From NCBI GenBank assembly GCA_023129165.1, contig JAGMCL010000028.1:1-44123 (forward strand): a stretch of DNA of 44,123 nt, in the 5' to 3' direction. The notes beneath the pieces were generated by a model. The model worked only from the letters and a program-made list of their open reading frames with translations. It made no database searches and was not told where the DNA came from. Source of the stretch: Caldifarciminota bacterium (GTDB lineage: Bacteria; Hydrothermota; UBA3073). The position numbers were made by a program, and so were the translations under genes. This document shows positions 8,168 through 16,099 of the stretch, piece after piece (position 1 is the first letter of the stretch; the number at the start of each line of letters is the position of its first letter).

Positions 8168-9373
8168 TTATCCTAATAGCCACATACATAGTGCAGCTAC
8201 AGGACCCATAAATAGATTGTCCTCTAATTTGGGGATACTCTCAATAAAGGTTGCTGCGAGACTGCCAATTAAAACTTGAAACAAAGAGATATCATAGAAA
8301 ATCATTACGGCAAAGCCTAAGAGAAGGCAAATAGAAAAACATCCTAATGAGCCCTCTAAGGTTTTTCCGGGGAATGTTTTGACTCGAGGATAGTTTAATC
8401 CAACAAGTTCCGCTGCCAGATCACCCCATGTAAGAAAAAGTAGAGATAATCCACCAATACCTTTTGGAAAAACAAGAATAATAAACAGGGCAGATATTAA
8501 ATAAAAGGTATAACCAGAAAGCATACGAGTTGGTTCACCCTTTTTCAATATAATTTTAAGTCCACGTACTTTATGTAAATCCGGTCGCAATCTACGGACA
8601 ATTTCAAAAATAATAAATAATCCAAGCATAACTGCTGTGAAACCACCAGCTAATTTCCTTGTGAAAATAAGATACATTAATGGAATAATTATAGCACCCA
8701 ACCTTACAGTTTTTCTTATGAGTTTGATTTTTACAACCTTTCTACCATATGTCTCTGATTCAGGTTTAATACCCCCAGCTATATTGACAGTAATTATAGA
8801 TACGACTAATAAATATATACATAGAACTGCAGAAAATATTGTATAAGCATTAACTCCAGCAAACCAGAACATTAAGGGTATTAGAGCGGGTAGACCAGCA
8901 AATGCTGTAAAGTTTGCCGATCTTGTAACCCAGTAGCATGCAATTAAAAAATAGAAAAAAAATGCAAATGGTATGGTTGCTTTTAATGTAAGGTAGTTTG
9001 TCAATATAATAATACCTGTCCAGATTAGTAGTCCATAGGCTGTTGCAGCACCTCGACCACCTTTGAATTGCATATAAAACGGGAAGATATGTCCAATAAT
9101 GGCTGTAAATCCACATATTAGAACAATTGGAATAGGTACTTTCAAAAGATGAGCAACATATATAGCCAATACTCCTTTAGACAAATCGAAGAGCATTGTT
9201 ACAACACCATAAACAGGTCCCAAAACCTTAAATGCATTCATTGTGCCCGCATTTTTAGAACCATGTTCTCTTATGTCAATACCACGTATAATTCTACCCA
9301 GTAGATATGCCATAGAAATAGAACCAAGCAGGTAACCAATTATGATTGTAAGTATTGAGTAAAAAATATTCAT
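8168..9373 (-). CDS. Membrane fusion: PlsY-like acyltransferase with a CTP-dependent lipid kinase-like domain
   Basis: A 401-residue polytopic membrane protein. Residues 1-200 match PlsY (acyl-phosphate:glycerol-3-phosphate acyltransferase): G-S-I-S-M-A-Y near 17-23, H-G-S-K-N-A-G-T-M-N at 37-46 and K-G-G-R-G-A-A-T at 104-111. PlsY makes lysophosphatidic acid. Residues about 275-401 match the dolichol/phytol/diacylglycerol kinase group that uses CTP, with G-D-L-A-A-E-L-V-G, a G-K-T-L-E-G-S-L-G segment and a C-terminal E-D-N-L-F-M-G-P-V motif. No stop or frameshift lies between the halves. The third PlsY motif near its usual C-terminus is not obvious. A fusion would place two phospholipid-precursor steps in one protein (inference). 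Confidence 0.8.
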   Translation of the reverse strand: MNIFYSILTIIIGYLLGSISMAYLLGRIIRGIDIREHGSKNAGTMNAFKVLGPVYGVVTMLFDLSKGVLAIYVAHLLKVPIPIVLICGFTAIIGHIFPFYMQFKGGRGAATAYGLLIWTGIIILTNYLTLKATIPFAFFFYFLIACYWVTRSANFTAFAGLPALIPLMFWFAGVNAYTIFSAVLCIYLLVVSIITVNIAGGIKPESETYGRKVVKIKLIRKTVRLGAIIIPLMYLIFTRKLAGGFTAVMLGLFIIFEIVRRLRPDLHKVRGLKIILKKGEPTRMLSGYTFYLISALFIILVFPKGIGGLSLLFLTWGDLAAELVGLNYPRVKTFPGKTLEGSLGCFSICLLLGFAVMIFYDISLFQVLIGSLAATFIESIPKLEDNLFMGPVAALCMWLLG

Positions 9374-9435
9374 TTTAATTTAGTTTCAGGTTAGAAAAAT
9401 GTTAAATAATATTATATCAAAAGCGAGAAAAAAAG

Positions 9436-9500
9436 TAGGAGCGACTTCTCTACCTATCGCCTGCCTGCCGGTAGGTAGGGCAGACAGGCCAGTCGCGATT
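9436..9500. repeat. GTAGGAGCGAC / CCTGCCTGCCGGTAGG palindromic repeat
   Basis: The segment reads GTAGGAGCGAC, then a CCTGCCTGCCGGTAGGTAGG palindrome (about 9460-9479), then GGCAGACAGGCC and AGTCGCGAT. It belongs with the palindromes at 484-511 and 32656-32674. It lies between the PlsY-fusion gene start and the end of the next gene. Confidence 0.55.
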
Positions 9501-9505
9501 TTATT

Positions 9506-10546
9506 CTATCTAATGTGTTTATATCCATCTAGAGTTGTCTTCATCCAGAGATTGTAATCATCACCAGGTAAAAGCTGCAGATTGTTCATTTCATAATTAT
9601 CCCGATCGAGGTTATATTTATCATAAAACCCACTATCGAAATCATACACCTCACCGGTGTTTGGATTATAAAGTCGTTCCTTTTCTAAGATTACATCGCT
9701 TCTTTTTTCAGATATTATATCATCTACCTTATTTCTATTTTCCCACCCTTCCATGATAATATCAGATGTTTCACTCAGTGTTTTACCTGCCTTTAGTATT
9801 CCCTCATAAGTAGCTGCCTGTTGACTTAGGCAATTGTTTACATAGGATTGGCTTATAGTGAAACTCTCTACTGATTTGACAAGTATTCTTTCAATGTCCT
9901 TAAACTCATGTTTAGGTGAAGTTATACCAGTTACTAAAAATCCATATGCAATTCCTGCTGCAGGTCCACCAGTATAGGGGAGAACAGGAACAATCGTAAC
10001 CAAAAACAGACCCTCTCCCAGATTTCCATCCTTGGTAAATAATGCCCTTACGAGTTCGGTGGAACCACCACTGATCGGACACTGCTGCGGAATAGTCGAG
10101 ATTATATAAAGATTATTCAGCCTGGGACATTGAGGCATAAATGACTGCGCTACTTGAGATTGAGCTATAAGATAAAATTGGGTAAGAAAATTACCGGGAG
10201 TAGGTGGGTCAACAACAGGCATATCTATCCAGGCAACGGGATAACCACCCATACTCATATACTGGTAATCAATTTGTTTCTGCTGTTCACTCATATATAC
10301 TGGACCGACTTCACCAAAGTAGAATATCTGTCTCAAAGTATTAGATTGGTCACGAATTAAAAAGGCGAAATTAGCACACTGTCCTGCAGTAATTATATCC
10401 CATTCCTCTGGCTTTTCAATAGAGAAAAAGCCACCATCGAACTTTTTTAGATTCAATGCACTTTGGCTTACCTGTCCATTTATCTGAAATACTGCAAGCA
10501 GAATAAGAATTACAGGTAAAATTCTCAGCGAGGATAACACTTTCAT
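9506..10546 (-). CDS. Secreted protein of unknown function
   Basis: A 346-residue protein with a clear signal peptide (about 1-24, ending I-N-G-Q). The mature part starts with an F-F-S-I-E-K-P-E-E-W-D segment typical of a lipoprotein-like beta domain that binds or senses ligands, and has a hydrophobic Gly/Pro-rich region near 190-215. The C-terminal 100 residues contain E-G-W-E-N-R, Y-N-P-N-T-G-E-V-Y and L-W-M-K-T-T-L-D-G-Y. I recognise no catalytic motif. Upstream on the minus strand AAGGGGG lies 5 bases before the ATG, supporting this start. The spacer before it is repeat-filled. Confidence 0.8.
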   Translation of the reverse strand: MKVLSSLRILPVILILLAVFQINGQVSQSALNLKKFDGGFFSIEKPEEWDIITAGQCANFAFLIRDQSNTLRQIFYFGEVGPVYMSEQQKQIDYQYMSMGGYPVAWIDMPVVDPPTPGNFLTQFYLIAQSQVAQSFMPQCPRLNNLYIISTIPQQCPISGGSTELVRALFTKDGNLGEGLFLVTIVPVLPYTGGPAAGIAYGFLVTGITSPKHEFKDIERILVKSVESFTISQSYVNNCLSQQAATYEGILKAGKTLSETSDIIMEGWENRNKVDDIISEKRSDVILEKERLYNPNTGEVYDFDSGFYDKYNLDRDNYEMNNLQLLPGDDYNLWMKTTLDGYKHIR

Positions 10547-10595
10547 ATAACCCCCTTCCTTGAGTTATTATGTTATTTAGTTATCAGGTTTATTG

Positions 10596-10693
10596 AGTCC
10601 CAGTGAAATATGCTCCCTATGAAGTAGCTCCGCACTGCACAGGGCAAGACGCATTTCACCCTATACATTATCACTACATGGCAAGCGGGATAA
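10596..10693 (-). repeat. Dispersed 98-bp element, copy 1
   Basis: It starts AGTCCCAGTGAAATATGCT, contains GGCAAGACGCATTTCACC and ends CTACATGGCAAGCGGGATAA. The inverse complement of the same ends and core occurs at 31329-31465 with extra internal sequence. No coding potential is seen. Confidence 0.75.
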
Positions 10694-10796
10694 ATTTGTT
10701 GAGTTTATTGGGTTTATTGAGTCTTTGAGTTATTGTGTCATAGGGTCTTTGTGTCATAAAGTCATCTAGTCATTAAGTGTCAGCACCTTTTGATAA

Positions 10797-10908
10797 TCAA
10801 CCAATTAACTAATCAACTAATTAACTATTACTTCATTCAATATCTAACATTTCAAATCCAACATTCAACCAATTAACTAATCAACTAATTAACTATTACT
10901 CCATTCAA
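10797..10908. repeat. 44-bp direct repeat pair
   Basis: Two copies of a 44-bp AT-rich sequence (10797-10840 and 10865-10908) differ at one base. The first 36 bases consist of repeated CAA(C)TAATTAACTA words. The 24 bp between them hold AACATTTC/AACATTC words as at 4410-4540. Confidence 0.8.
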
Positions 10909-10943
10909 CATTAAAACTACTGGCTACTCACTACTCATCTCCA

Positions 10944-12992
10944 TTATCTTAATTTAATAATTTTAAGCGGTTTATAACCTTTAACTTTTAAAAAATAAAT
11001 TCCTGATTTAACTTCATTACCACCTATATCTCTACCATTCCAATAGACTTTGGTTATCGGTAACCGGTTATCGGTGATCGGGAGGGTACGAACTAATCGA
11101 CCGGTGATATCATAAATGCAGACCGAAGACTGAAGACCAGAGACTGAAGACCTTTGATTTTGGTCTGTGGTCTGTAGTCTGATGTCTATGGTCGTTCTTG
11201 TACTGAATGGATTAGGATAGGCAGCTAATTTATTTCTCATTATTTTATTATTTGCACTCTCATCTACCCCTAAACCTGATACATCATCTGCTAACATCCA
11301 TTCAGAAAATACTGAACTGTTAACAGTTACAGTATTTTCCAATATATCCACTGTACTTGAGTAAATAAGCCACGAAGCACCGTTATATCGATAGGCATCT
11401 ATACTATCTTCATGAGTTATGGTTGATGTACTGAATTCATCATTTGTATAATAGAATATAAAATCAGCATTGAAGGTAAGGCTACCTTGTATATCGAAAA
11501 ACTTATCTATATGTTTAGGTCCAGTACAATGGGGGGAAATAGAATCGCCATATATTGTAACATCAACAATACTATCTCTCCCAAAGGTTAAACTTGAGAA
11601 TTTCATCTCCATTTCTCCAAATGAATAAAATCCTGTGTCTGATATGGTTTGTTCAACAGGGAGGGGTAAGGTTTCAAATGGATACCAGTTAACATAAACT
11701 AAGGTTGAATCTATCTTTGCTGAGTCGCTTGTTCCCCAGTAATTGTGGGTGGCATTGCAGGTTGAAAAGAGTCCGCTGCGTATATTGCTGCCGTCCGCAG
11801 CAAAATTATGGTAGATATTGTTCCTGTCTGCGAAGGTCGTTCCGACCACTGCCTGAGACAAATTGAGTCTCATCCCACCCCCCATTCCCGAAGAACCTTC
11901 TGCATGATTGAGAACTATTGTATTTCTCTTAATAAGGATGTCTGTCACGATATTCGCAAAAATTCCACCGCCAGACCCATCACCCGAAGACCCTTCCTCG
12001 GCAATATTCCTCGCAATAACATTGTCCTCGATTAATGGACTACAGGAGCTGATATACATTCCACCGCCTTTTCCACCTTCATCATCATCAGCAAAATTAG
12101 CGATTATTGAATTTCCTATTATGTCTGCATCAGAATCAATAAGATATATTCCTCCACCAAGTTCTGCTGTATTAGATACAATTCTATTGTTTTTTACCAC
12201 ACATAGATCTGAATTCATAGCATTGATTCCGTTACCCATATTGTTGATTATAACGTTATCTATTATTGTATCTGCTGAGTTGTATAGATATATCCCACCA
12301 CCTATATAGCTTATAGATGTATCTTCTTTAATACGATTGTTTTTAACTTTTGTATAACTTTCACGAATAGTTATACCTCCTCCCTTTCCATGTTCCTCTA
12401 TCTTATTTCCCTTGATAGTATTATTCTCTATAAGGGCGCCCGAATTATAGCAATATATACCTCCACCATAATGAATTGTATCCGGAGATGTGCATGCAAC
12501 TTGATTGTTCTCAATAATGTTTTCTTTAATCACTGGATCTGAGTCGGTTACAAGAATACCAGCTCCATAATACACACATACATTACCTTTTATCACATTG
12601 TTCACAATGGTTGGTTCAGCTCCGTATCGCATTCTTATACCACCACCACCGTACGAACTATAGCCGTTGGTTATTGTAAATCCATCTACTTTAGTGGCGT
12701 TGGTGATATTTGATTGATTGAAATAGAGTACTCTGCCAGAATTAGAGCCATCGATGGTAGTCGAATCAGGTCCGAATTCGCTTATAAGCACAATTCCATC
12801 CGTAACAGGCCATGTGATACGATCATAAAATATACCTTTACCAACAAGTACGGTATCACCTGGTGATGCAATATCCAGTGAATCATCTATAGAACCTCCT
12901 GAGGGCACATATATAGTCCTTGCTTCTACTTGTAATGCACATAGTACTAATACTGTAGAGATTATAAGTGTAACTTTACGTATATCCTTCAT
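10944..12992 (-). CDS. Secreted right-handed beta-helix protein with C-terminal sorting domain
   Basis: A 682-residue protein. After a signal peptide (about 1-24) it begins R-T-I-Y-V-P-S-G-G-S-I-D-D-S-L, the usual start of pectate-lyase-like helices that list repeated surface events. Rungs of about 20-25 residues follow (about 90-400), with many N-N/E-N turns and G-G-G-I-Y/G-G-G-M strands. Such folds often bind or cleave polysaccharides; no catalytic residues can be assigned. A further beta domain (about 440-570) precedes the sorting domain (N-P-F-S...L-K-I-I-K-L-R). Two sorting-domain loops are made of micro-repeats (11052-11083, 11118-11187). AAGGAG lies 7 bases upstream of the ATG, and the gene follows the L,D-transpeptidase by 14 bases, so they probably share an mRNA. 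Confidence 0.88.
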   Translation of the reverse strand: MKDIRKVTLIISTVLVLCALQVEARTIYVPSGGSIDDSLDIASPGDTVLVGKGIFYDRITWPVTDGIVLISEFGPDSTTIDGSNSGRVLYFNQSNITNATKVDGFTITNGYSSYGGGGIRMRYGAEPTIVNNVIKGNVCVYYGAGILVTDSDPVIKENIIENNQVACTSPDTIHYGGGIYCYNSGALIENNTIKGNKIEEHGKGGGITIRESYTKVKNNRIKEDTSISYIGGGIYLYNSADTIIDNVIINNMGNGINAMNSDLCVVKNNRIVSNTAELGGGIYLIDSDADIIGNSIIANFADDDEGGKGGGMYISSCSPLIEDNVIARNIAEEGSSGDGSGGGIFANIVTDILIKRNTIVLNHAEGSSGMGGGMRLNLSQAVVGTTFADRNNIYHNFAADGSNIRSGLFSTCNATHNYWGTSDSAKIDSTLVYVNWYPFETLPLPVEQTISDTGFYSFGEMEMKFSSLTFGRDSIVDVTIYGDSISPHCTGPKHIDKFFDIQGSLTFNADFIFYYTNDEFSTSTITHEDSIDAYRYNGASWLIYSSTVDILENTVTVNSSVFSEWMLADDVSGLGVDESANNKIMRNKLAAYPNPFSTRTTIDIRLQTTDQNQRSSVSGLQSSVCIYDITGRLVRTLPITDNRLPITKVYWNGRDIGGNEVKSGIYFLKVKGYKPLKIIKLR
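11052..11187 (-). repeat. In-frame micro-repeats inside the beta-helix protein's sorting domain
   Basis: In coding direction, a tract of CAGACTACAGACCACAGACC followed by GTCTTCAG/CTGGTCTTCAG words (11187-11118) encodes the first sorting-domain loop. After the normal I-Y-D-I-T-G strand, ATCACCGATAACCGGTTACC words (11083-11052) encode the second loop. The frame is open throughout. Matching words lie between genes at 31147-31181 and 31226-31311. Confidence 0.8.
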
Positions 12993-13006
12993 AATATCTC
13001 CTTGTT

Positions 13007-13654
13007 TTATTCTTGAATTTCAATTAATGTCCCTTTTGTAACCAGGTCAAATAACTCTATTATATCACTATTTTTCATTCTTATACAACCCCTTGAGGAT
13101 GGCTTTCCAATCAAACCTTCCTCAGGTGTTCCGTGGATGTAGATACAGCGTTTGTTTGAATCTACACCACTGCCTTTATTAATACCCTCTTCTAATCCTT
13201 CCAGACAGATTATACGGGTAGTAACATAGTCTTGCTGAATTTTAGTATTATCACTATATATTTTTGCTATCGTCTTTGTGTTTTTACCTGCCTTGAAAAT
13301 TGTTCCTATTTTTGAATCTTTTCCAATCTTCTCAGAAATACGGTGTGTACCTACTGGTGTTTTATTACTTCCCTCCTTGTTGCCCGTACCATATTTAGAA
13401 GTAGAAACAGGGTATGATTTAACAACTTTTGAGTCCCTAATGAGATAAAGACTTTGCTTAGAAATATTGATTATAATTGCATATTGTTCAGGTTTAAGAC
13501 CAAATTGTAACCTTAGCTTTTTCAATGTATTCTGCCATTCTAAAAGGTTTTGCTGGAGAACTACAGGATTTTGTGGAATTATTGTTTCGTTTTTAGGCTC
13601 TGACTCTGAACAGCTCATAATGGATAAAATAAATAAGGACAAAACATACTTCAT
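13007..13654 (-). CDS. L,D-transpeptidase (YkuD family), probable lipoprotein
   Basis: A 215-residue protein. The N-terminus carries a lipobox-like I-M-S-C with C15. The YkuD domain spans about 58-213, with the catalytic signature H174-G-T...S-R-G-C190-I-R-M. These enzymes make 3-3 crosslinks in peptidoglycan or attach proteins to it, and work in the periplasm. A start of M-K-Y-V-L-S-L-F gives a normal export signal. No Shine-Dalgarno is seen: the spacer just upstream is the edge of a TAGACAGGAT repeat (CCTGTCTAATAAT before the ATG). It is the first gene of a likely two-gene unit with the beta-helix gene. Confidence 0.9.
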   Translation of the reverse strand: MKYVLSLFILSIMSCSESEPKNETIIPQNPVVLQQNLLEWQNTLKKLRLQFGLKPEQYAIIINISKQSLYLIRDSKVVKSYPVSTSKYGTGNKEGSNKTPVGTHRISEKIGKDSKIGTIFKAGKNTKTIAKIYSDNTKIQQDYVTTRIICLEGLEEGINKGSGVDSNKRCIYIHGTPEEGLIGKPSSRGCIRMKNSDIIELFDLVTKGTLIEIQE

Positions 13655-13660
13655 TATTAT

Positions 13661-13770
13661 TAGACAGGATAGACTGGATTTATAACTTATTCTTTTTTAT
13701 TATAAAACGAATCCTGTTAATACGGCTTGCCCCGTGCGAACGTAGTGAGTTTACGGGGTAAATCCTGTCA
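13661..13770. repeat. TAGACAGGAT element, copy A (long form)
   Basis: It starts TAGACAGGAT and ends AATCCTGTCA, with an internal GGCTTGCCCCGT...ACGGGGTAAAT palindrome-like core shared with copies E (14717-14860) and F (17839-17977). It lies immediately upstream of the L,D-transpeptidase start codon. Confidence 0.75.
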
Positions 13771-13786
13771 AAAGACTTCCTTTTTT

Positions 13787-13907
13787 TAGACAGGATGAAC
13801 AGGATAAACTGGATTTAAACATATTCTTTATTTATCATTAAAAGCTTTGTCTTTAATATTTTATTTTTACTTTAAAACTCATCCTGATAATCCAGTAAAT
13901 CCTGTCA
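13787..13907. repeat. TAGACAGGAT element, copy B
   Basis: It starts TTAGACAGGATGAACAGGAT, has an AT-rich middle and ends ATCCTGATAATCCAGTAAAT followed by CCTGTCA. The two ends form an imperfect inverted repeat. Confidence 0.75.
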
Positions 13908-13920
13908 AAGAACTTATTTT

Positions 13921-13999
13921 TTAGACAGGATGAACAGGATGTACAGGATAAAAGGATTTTATTTTTATATTTTTAAAAAAATCATGTCAATCCTGTCAA
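13921..13999. repeat. TAGACAGGAT element, copy C (short form)
   Basis: TTAGACAGGATGAACAGGAT to ATCCTGTCAA in 79 bp. A truncated left end (TTAGATAGG, 14011-14019) follows it and contains the TAA stop of the acyltransferase gene. Confidence 0.7.
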
Positions 14000-14010
14000 A
14001 TAATTTCTTT

Positions 14011-14628
14011 TTAGATAGGCGACGAGCAGGTCATAAGTTCACTAATTTTAGAAACAACAATCTTAGCTGTTTCTCTATCGTTTTTTTTAGAATAAATTGG
14101 CTTTCCAATATTAACAATTAACTTACCAAGACGTGGAATTTTGCGGGATAATGAGAAAACATGATTAGTTACTTGAATACCCACCGGAATAATGGGAACA
14201 CTTGCCATACGGGAAAGTAAGAAGGCTCCTCGCTTGATTCCCCGCATCTCTTTTATTAATCTTACACCACCCTCGGGAAAAACTCCTATTATTCCCCCAT
14301 CTTTTAATAATTTAAGGCTTTTTTTGATTGCTTTTCTTGTTTGACCTCGACCAACTGGAATACATCCCAGTCTGGATAGGAATTCTCTTCTAATTATGGG
14401 TCTTGCAAACAGATAGTCTGCAGTTAAAAATGTAATTTTCTTTTTAAATAAAGCAACTAAAACGAAACCGTCAAACCAACTTATATGATTTGCTACAATA
14501 ATATAAGCGCCTTTTCCTAAAATATTCTCTGTACCTTTTACCTTAAATGAGTAAAATATTGCAAGAACCATTCGAGTAGCCAGACGAACCATATAATAAA
14601 AGCCTGATTTACTATTCTGGTAGTTCAT
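14011..14628 (-). CDS. PlsC-like 1-acylglycerol-3-phosphate acyltransferase
   Basis: A 205-residue protein with the LPLAT/PlsC fold. The catalytic H-x4-D is H48-I-S-W-F-D53. The second motif with R80, R81 near 80-95 and the third motif F117-P-E-G-G121 are also present. The family adds the second acyl chain to lysophosphatidic acid and sits at the membrane. With the PlsY-like fusion at 8168-9373 the window holds both acylation steps of phosphatidic acid synthesis. Its TAA stop lies within CCTATCTAAAAAG, which resembles the end CCTGTCTAAAAA of the TAGACAGGAT element, so the repeat may have supplied the stop. No Shine-Dalgarno is obvious. Confidence 0.88.
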   Translation of the reverse strand: MNYQNSKSGFYYMVRLATRMVLAIFYSFKVKGTENILGKGAYIIVANHISWFDGFVLVALFKKKITFLTADYLFARPIIRREFLSRLGCIPVGRGQTRKAIKKSLKLLKDGGIIGVFPEGGVRLIKEMRGIKRGAFLLSRMASVPIIPVGIQVTNHVFSLSRKIPRLGKLIVNIGKPIYSKKNDRETAKIVVSKISELMTCSSPI

Positions 14629-14653
14629 GAATTTTTAACACCTCGAACTTTTT

Positions 14654-14703
14654 TAGACAGGATATAACAATCTTCTTTATTTATTGAAAACAAATCATGT
14701 CAA
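14654..14703. repeat. TAGACAGGAT element, copy D (short, degenerate)
   Basis: It starts TTTAGACAGGATATAACAAT and ends AAATCATGTCAAAGACTTTC. About 50 bp; the interior is mostly deleted compared with copy E, which follows it directly. Confidence 0.6.
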
Positions 14704-14716
14704 AGACTTTCTTTTT

Positions 14717-14898
14717 TAGACAGGATGAACTGGATGTACAGGATTTTTTAAATATTCTTAATTCATTGGTAAAACTCTCTTTTTTATTTAAATAGTATTT
14801 ATCCTGTTAATCCGGCTTGCCCCGTTCGAACGGAGTGAGTTTACGGGGTAAATCCTGTCAAATAAATATTTTACTTGAAATCTGACGATATAACCCTA
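14717..14898. repeat. Long composite repeat E: TAGACAGGAT element plus GAAGACCTGACCC-type motif
   Basis: The block reads TAGACAGGATGAACTGGAT, then CATTGGTAAAACTCTCT, then the CCCCGT (14820-14825)...ACGGGG (14843-14848) core, ATCCTGTCAAATAA, and GAAATCTGACGATATAACCC. The block at 17839-18018 has the same parts in the same order and orientation. It lies directly 3' of the Fic gene. Confidence 0.75.
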
Positions 14899-14937
14899 AT
14901 TATTATTACCCTATTTATTACCCTATTCAGAAGTTTA

Positions 14938-15978
14938 TTACCCTATTCGTTTCCATTTAGCTGATTGACCCTTGCCAAGGCAGATAATCTTTTTTTCTTT
15001 TTGTAACTGCCTGAAAACAACTCGAATCATATCTTTACTTATACCTGGACATAATTTTCTAATATCTGATATGGTAAACTCACCAATCTGATTATTAATT
15101 GTCTGAATAACGATTTCTGTCTTTACCCCGCGGGAAGATTTAAGACTAACTGCTCTCTCTTCAAATTCTCTATAAGCAGAATATAATGTTCCCAAAAAGT
15201 AATATAACCATGGTTCAATATCGTGTTTAGCTTCGTGCCAACGCCGAGAACTTCTCTGGAGTACATCATAATAGGTACTTTTTGATTGTTCAATTATTCG
15301 CTCAAGACTTATATACTTACCTACTTCATATCCATGATGGTATAAAACTAAAAGTGTTAGTAATCTTGAGACCCTACCATTCCCATCTCTAAATGGATGA
15401 ATACAAAGAAAATCTAAAATAAGACAGATAATTGCATAAAGTGGTGGGTACTTCCATTGTTCTGTACTTTGTCTATATGCCAAACACAACTGGTCAATCG
15501 CCGAAGGTGTTGAAGCAGCTGAGATTGGTTTAAAAATAACCTCTATTGAGCCATCAGGATTTCTTTTTATGATTTCATTATCTTTCTCTTTCCATAAGCC
15601 TGCATCTCCAGCTCCAGTATGACTTAAACGATGTAATTCTAAGATTGTTTGTGGAGAAATATCTAAACTTTTATGTTTTTTGTGAATTAAATCAAGTGCC
15701 TTATGATATCCTGCTATTTCTTCTTCGGATCTATCTTGAGGCTTTAAGCGGCCTAATATAAGAGGTTTAAGTCTCTTTGGTTCCATAGTCACACCCTCAA
15801 TGCGGTTTGATGACTCTGCACTTTCTATCAATGCCATCTCAACAAGTGCTTTAAGGATTTGAGGAGATTGTTTGAGATATAACTCTTGTTTACCTTTGTA
15901 TTCAGAAACAGAGTTCATTAACCATACTGCTCCCAGAGGTACTTGTAAGTCTTTCCCAGTTTTTCTAAATGACATCAT
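14938..15978 (-). CDS. Fic-domain AMP-transferase-like protein with C-terminal winged helix
   Basis: A 346-residue protein of the Fic/DOC family. The active-site motif is H194-P-F-R-D-G-N-G-R202. An N-terminal inhibitory helix with S57-N-R-I-E61-G62 matches the S/T-x3-E-G/N autoinhibition motif, so it is likely self-restrained. The middle helical region (75-190) is the Fic core; the last 70 residues form a winged helix that may bind DNA or sense damage. Fic enzymes transfer AMP or related groups onto protein hydroxyls. AAGGAG 8 bases before the tandem ATG-ATG supports the start, and TTGATT-17-TATAAT at 16055-16083 is a likely promoter. The TTATTACCCTATTC word is repeated at the gene's 3' end. 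Confidence 0.9.
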   Translation of the reverse strand: MMSFRKTGKDLQVPLGAVWLMNSVSEYKGKQELYLKQSPQILKALVEMALIESAESSNRIEGVTMEPKRLKPLILGRLKPQDRSEEEIAGYHKALDLIHKKHKSLDISPQTILELHRLSHTGAGDAGLWKEKDNEIIKRNPDGSIEVIFKPISAASTPSAIDQLCLAYRQSTEQWKYPPLYAIICLILDFLCIHPFRDGNGRVSRLLTLLVLYHHGYEVGKYISLERIIEQSKSTYYDVLQRSSRRWHEAKHDIEPWLYYFLGTLYSAYREFEERAVSLKSSRGVKTEIVIQTINNQIGEFTISDIRKLCPGISKDMIRVVFRQLQKEKKIICLGKGQSAKWKRIG

Positions 15979-16054
15979 CGTCTTTTCTCCTTGTTTTTTT
16001 GGTTTCCACTCTTCAGGTTAAACTTCAAAACTACTAAATGTACCTCTCTACTCT

Positions 16055-16083
16055 ATTATATAACGAATTTTCTTAAAAATCAA
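16055..16083 (-). promoter_or_regulatory. Sigma70-type promoter for the Fic gene
   Basis: On the minus strand TTGATT (16078-16083), 17 bases, TATAAT (16055-16060). The tandem ATG of the Fic gene is about 75 bases downstream. Confidence 0.6.
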
Positions 16084-16099
16084 GAAAAATTTGAAGGTT

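Larger units (their letters stand above)
10547..10943. repeat. Repeat-filled spacer (397 bp)
   Basis: No gene is seen. It contains GTTTATTGAG-type words, the 98-bp dispersed element (10596-10693), a run of TTGTGTCATA/AGTCAT words (10730-10780), and a 44-bp direct repeat (10797-10840 and 10865-10908, one mismatch) built of CAACTAATTAACTA words. Confidence 0.7.

Noticed and set aside
11808..12309. Two ORFs on the plus strand inside the beta-helix gene
   Set aside because: They are opposite-strand shadows of the repeated G-G-G-I-Y rungs.
13661..14860. CRISPR-like array from the repeated TAGACAGGAT elements
   Set aside because: Spacing is irregular, copies vary in length, have inverted ends and no constant spacer size, and no cas gene is present.
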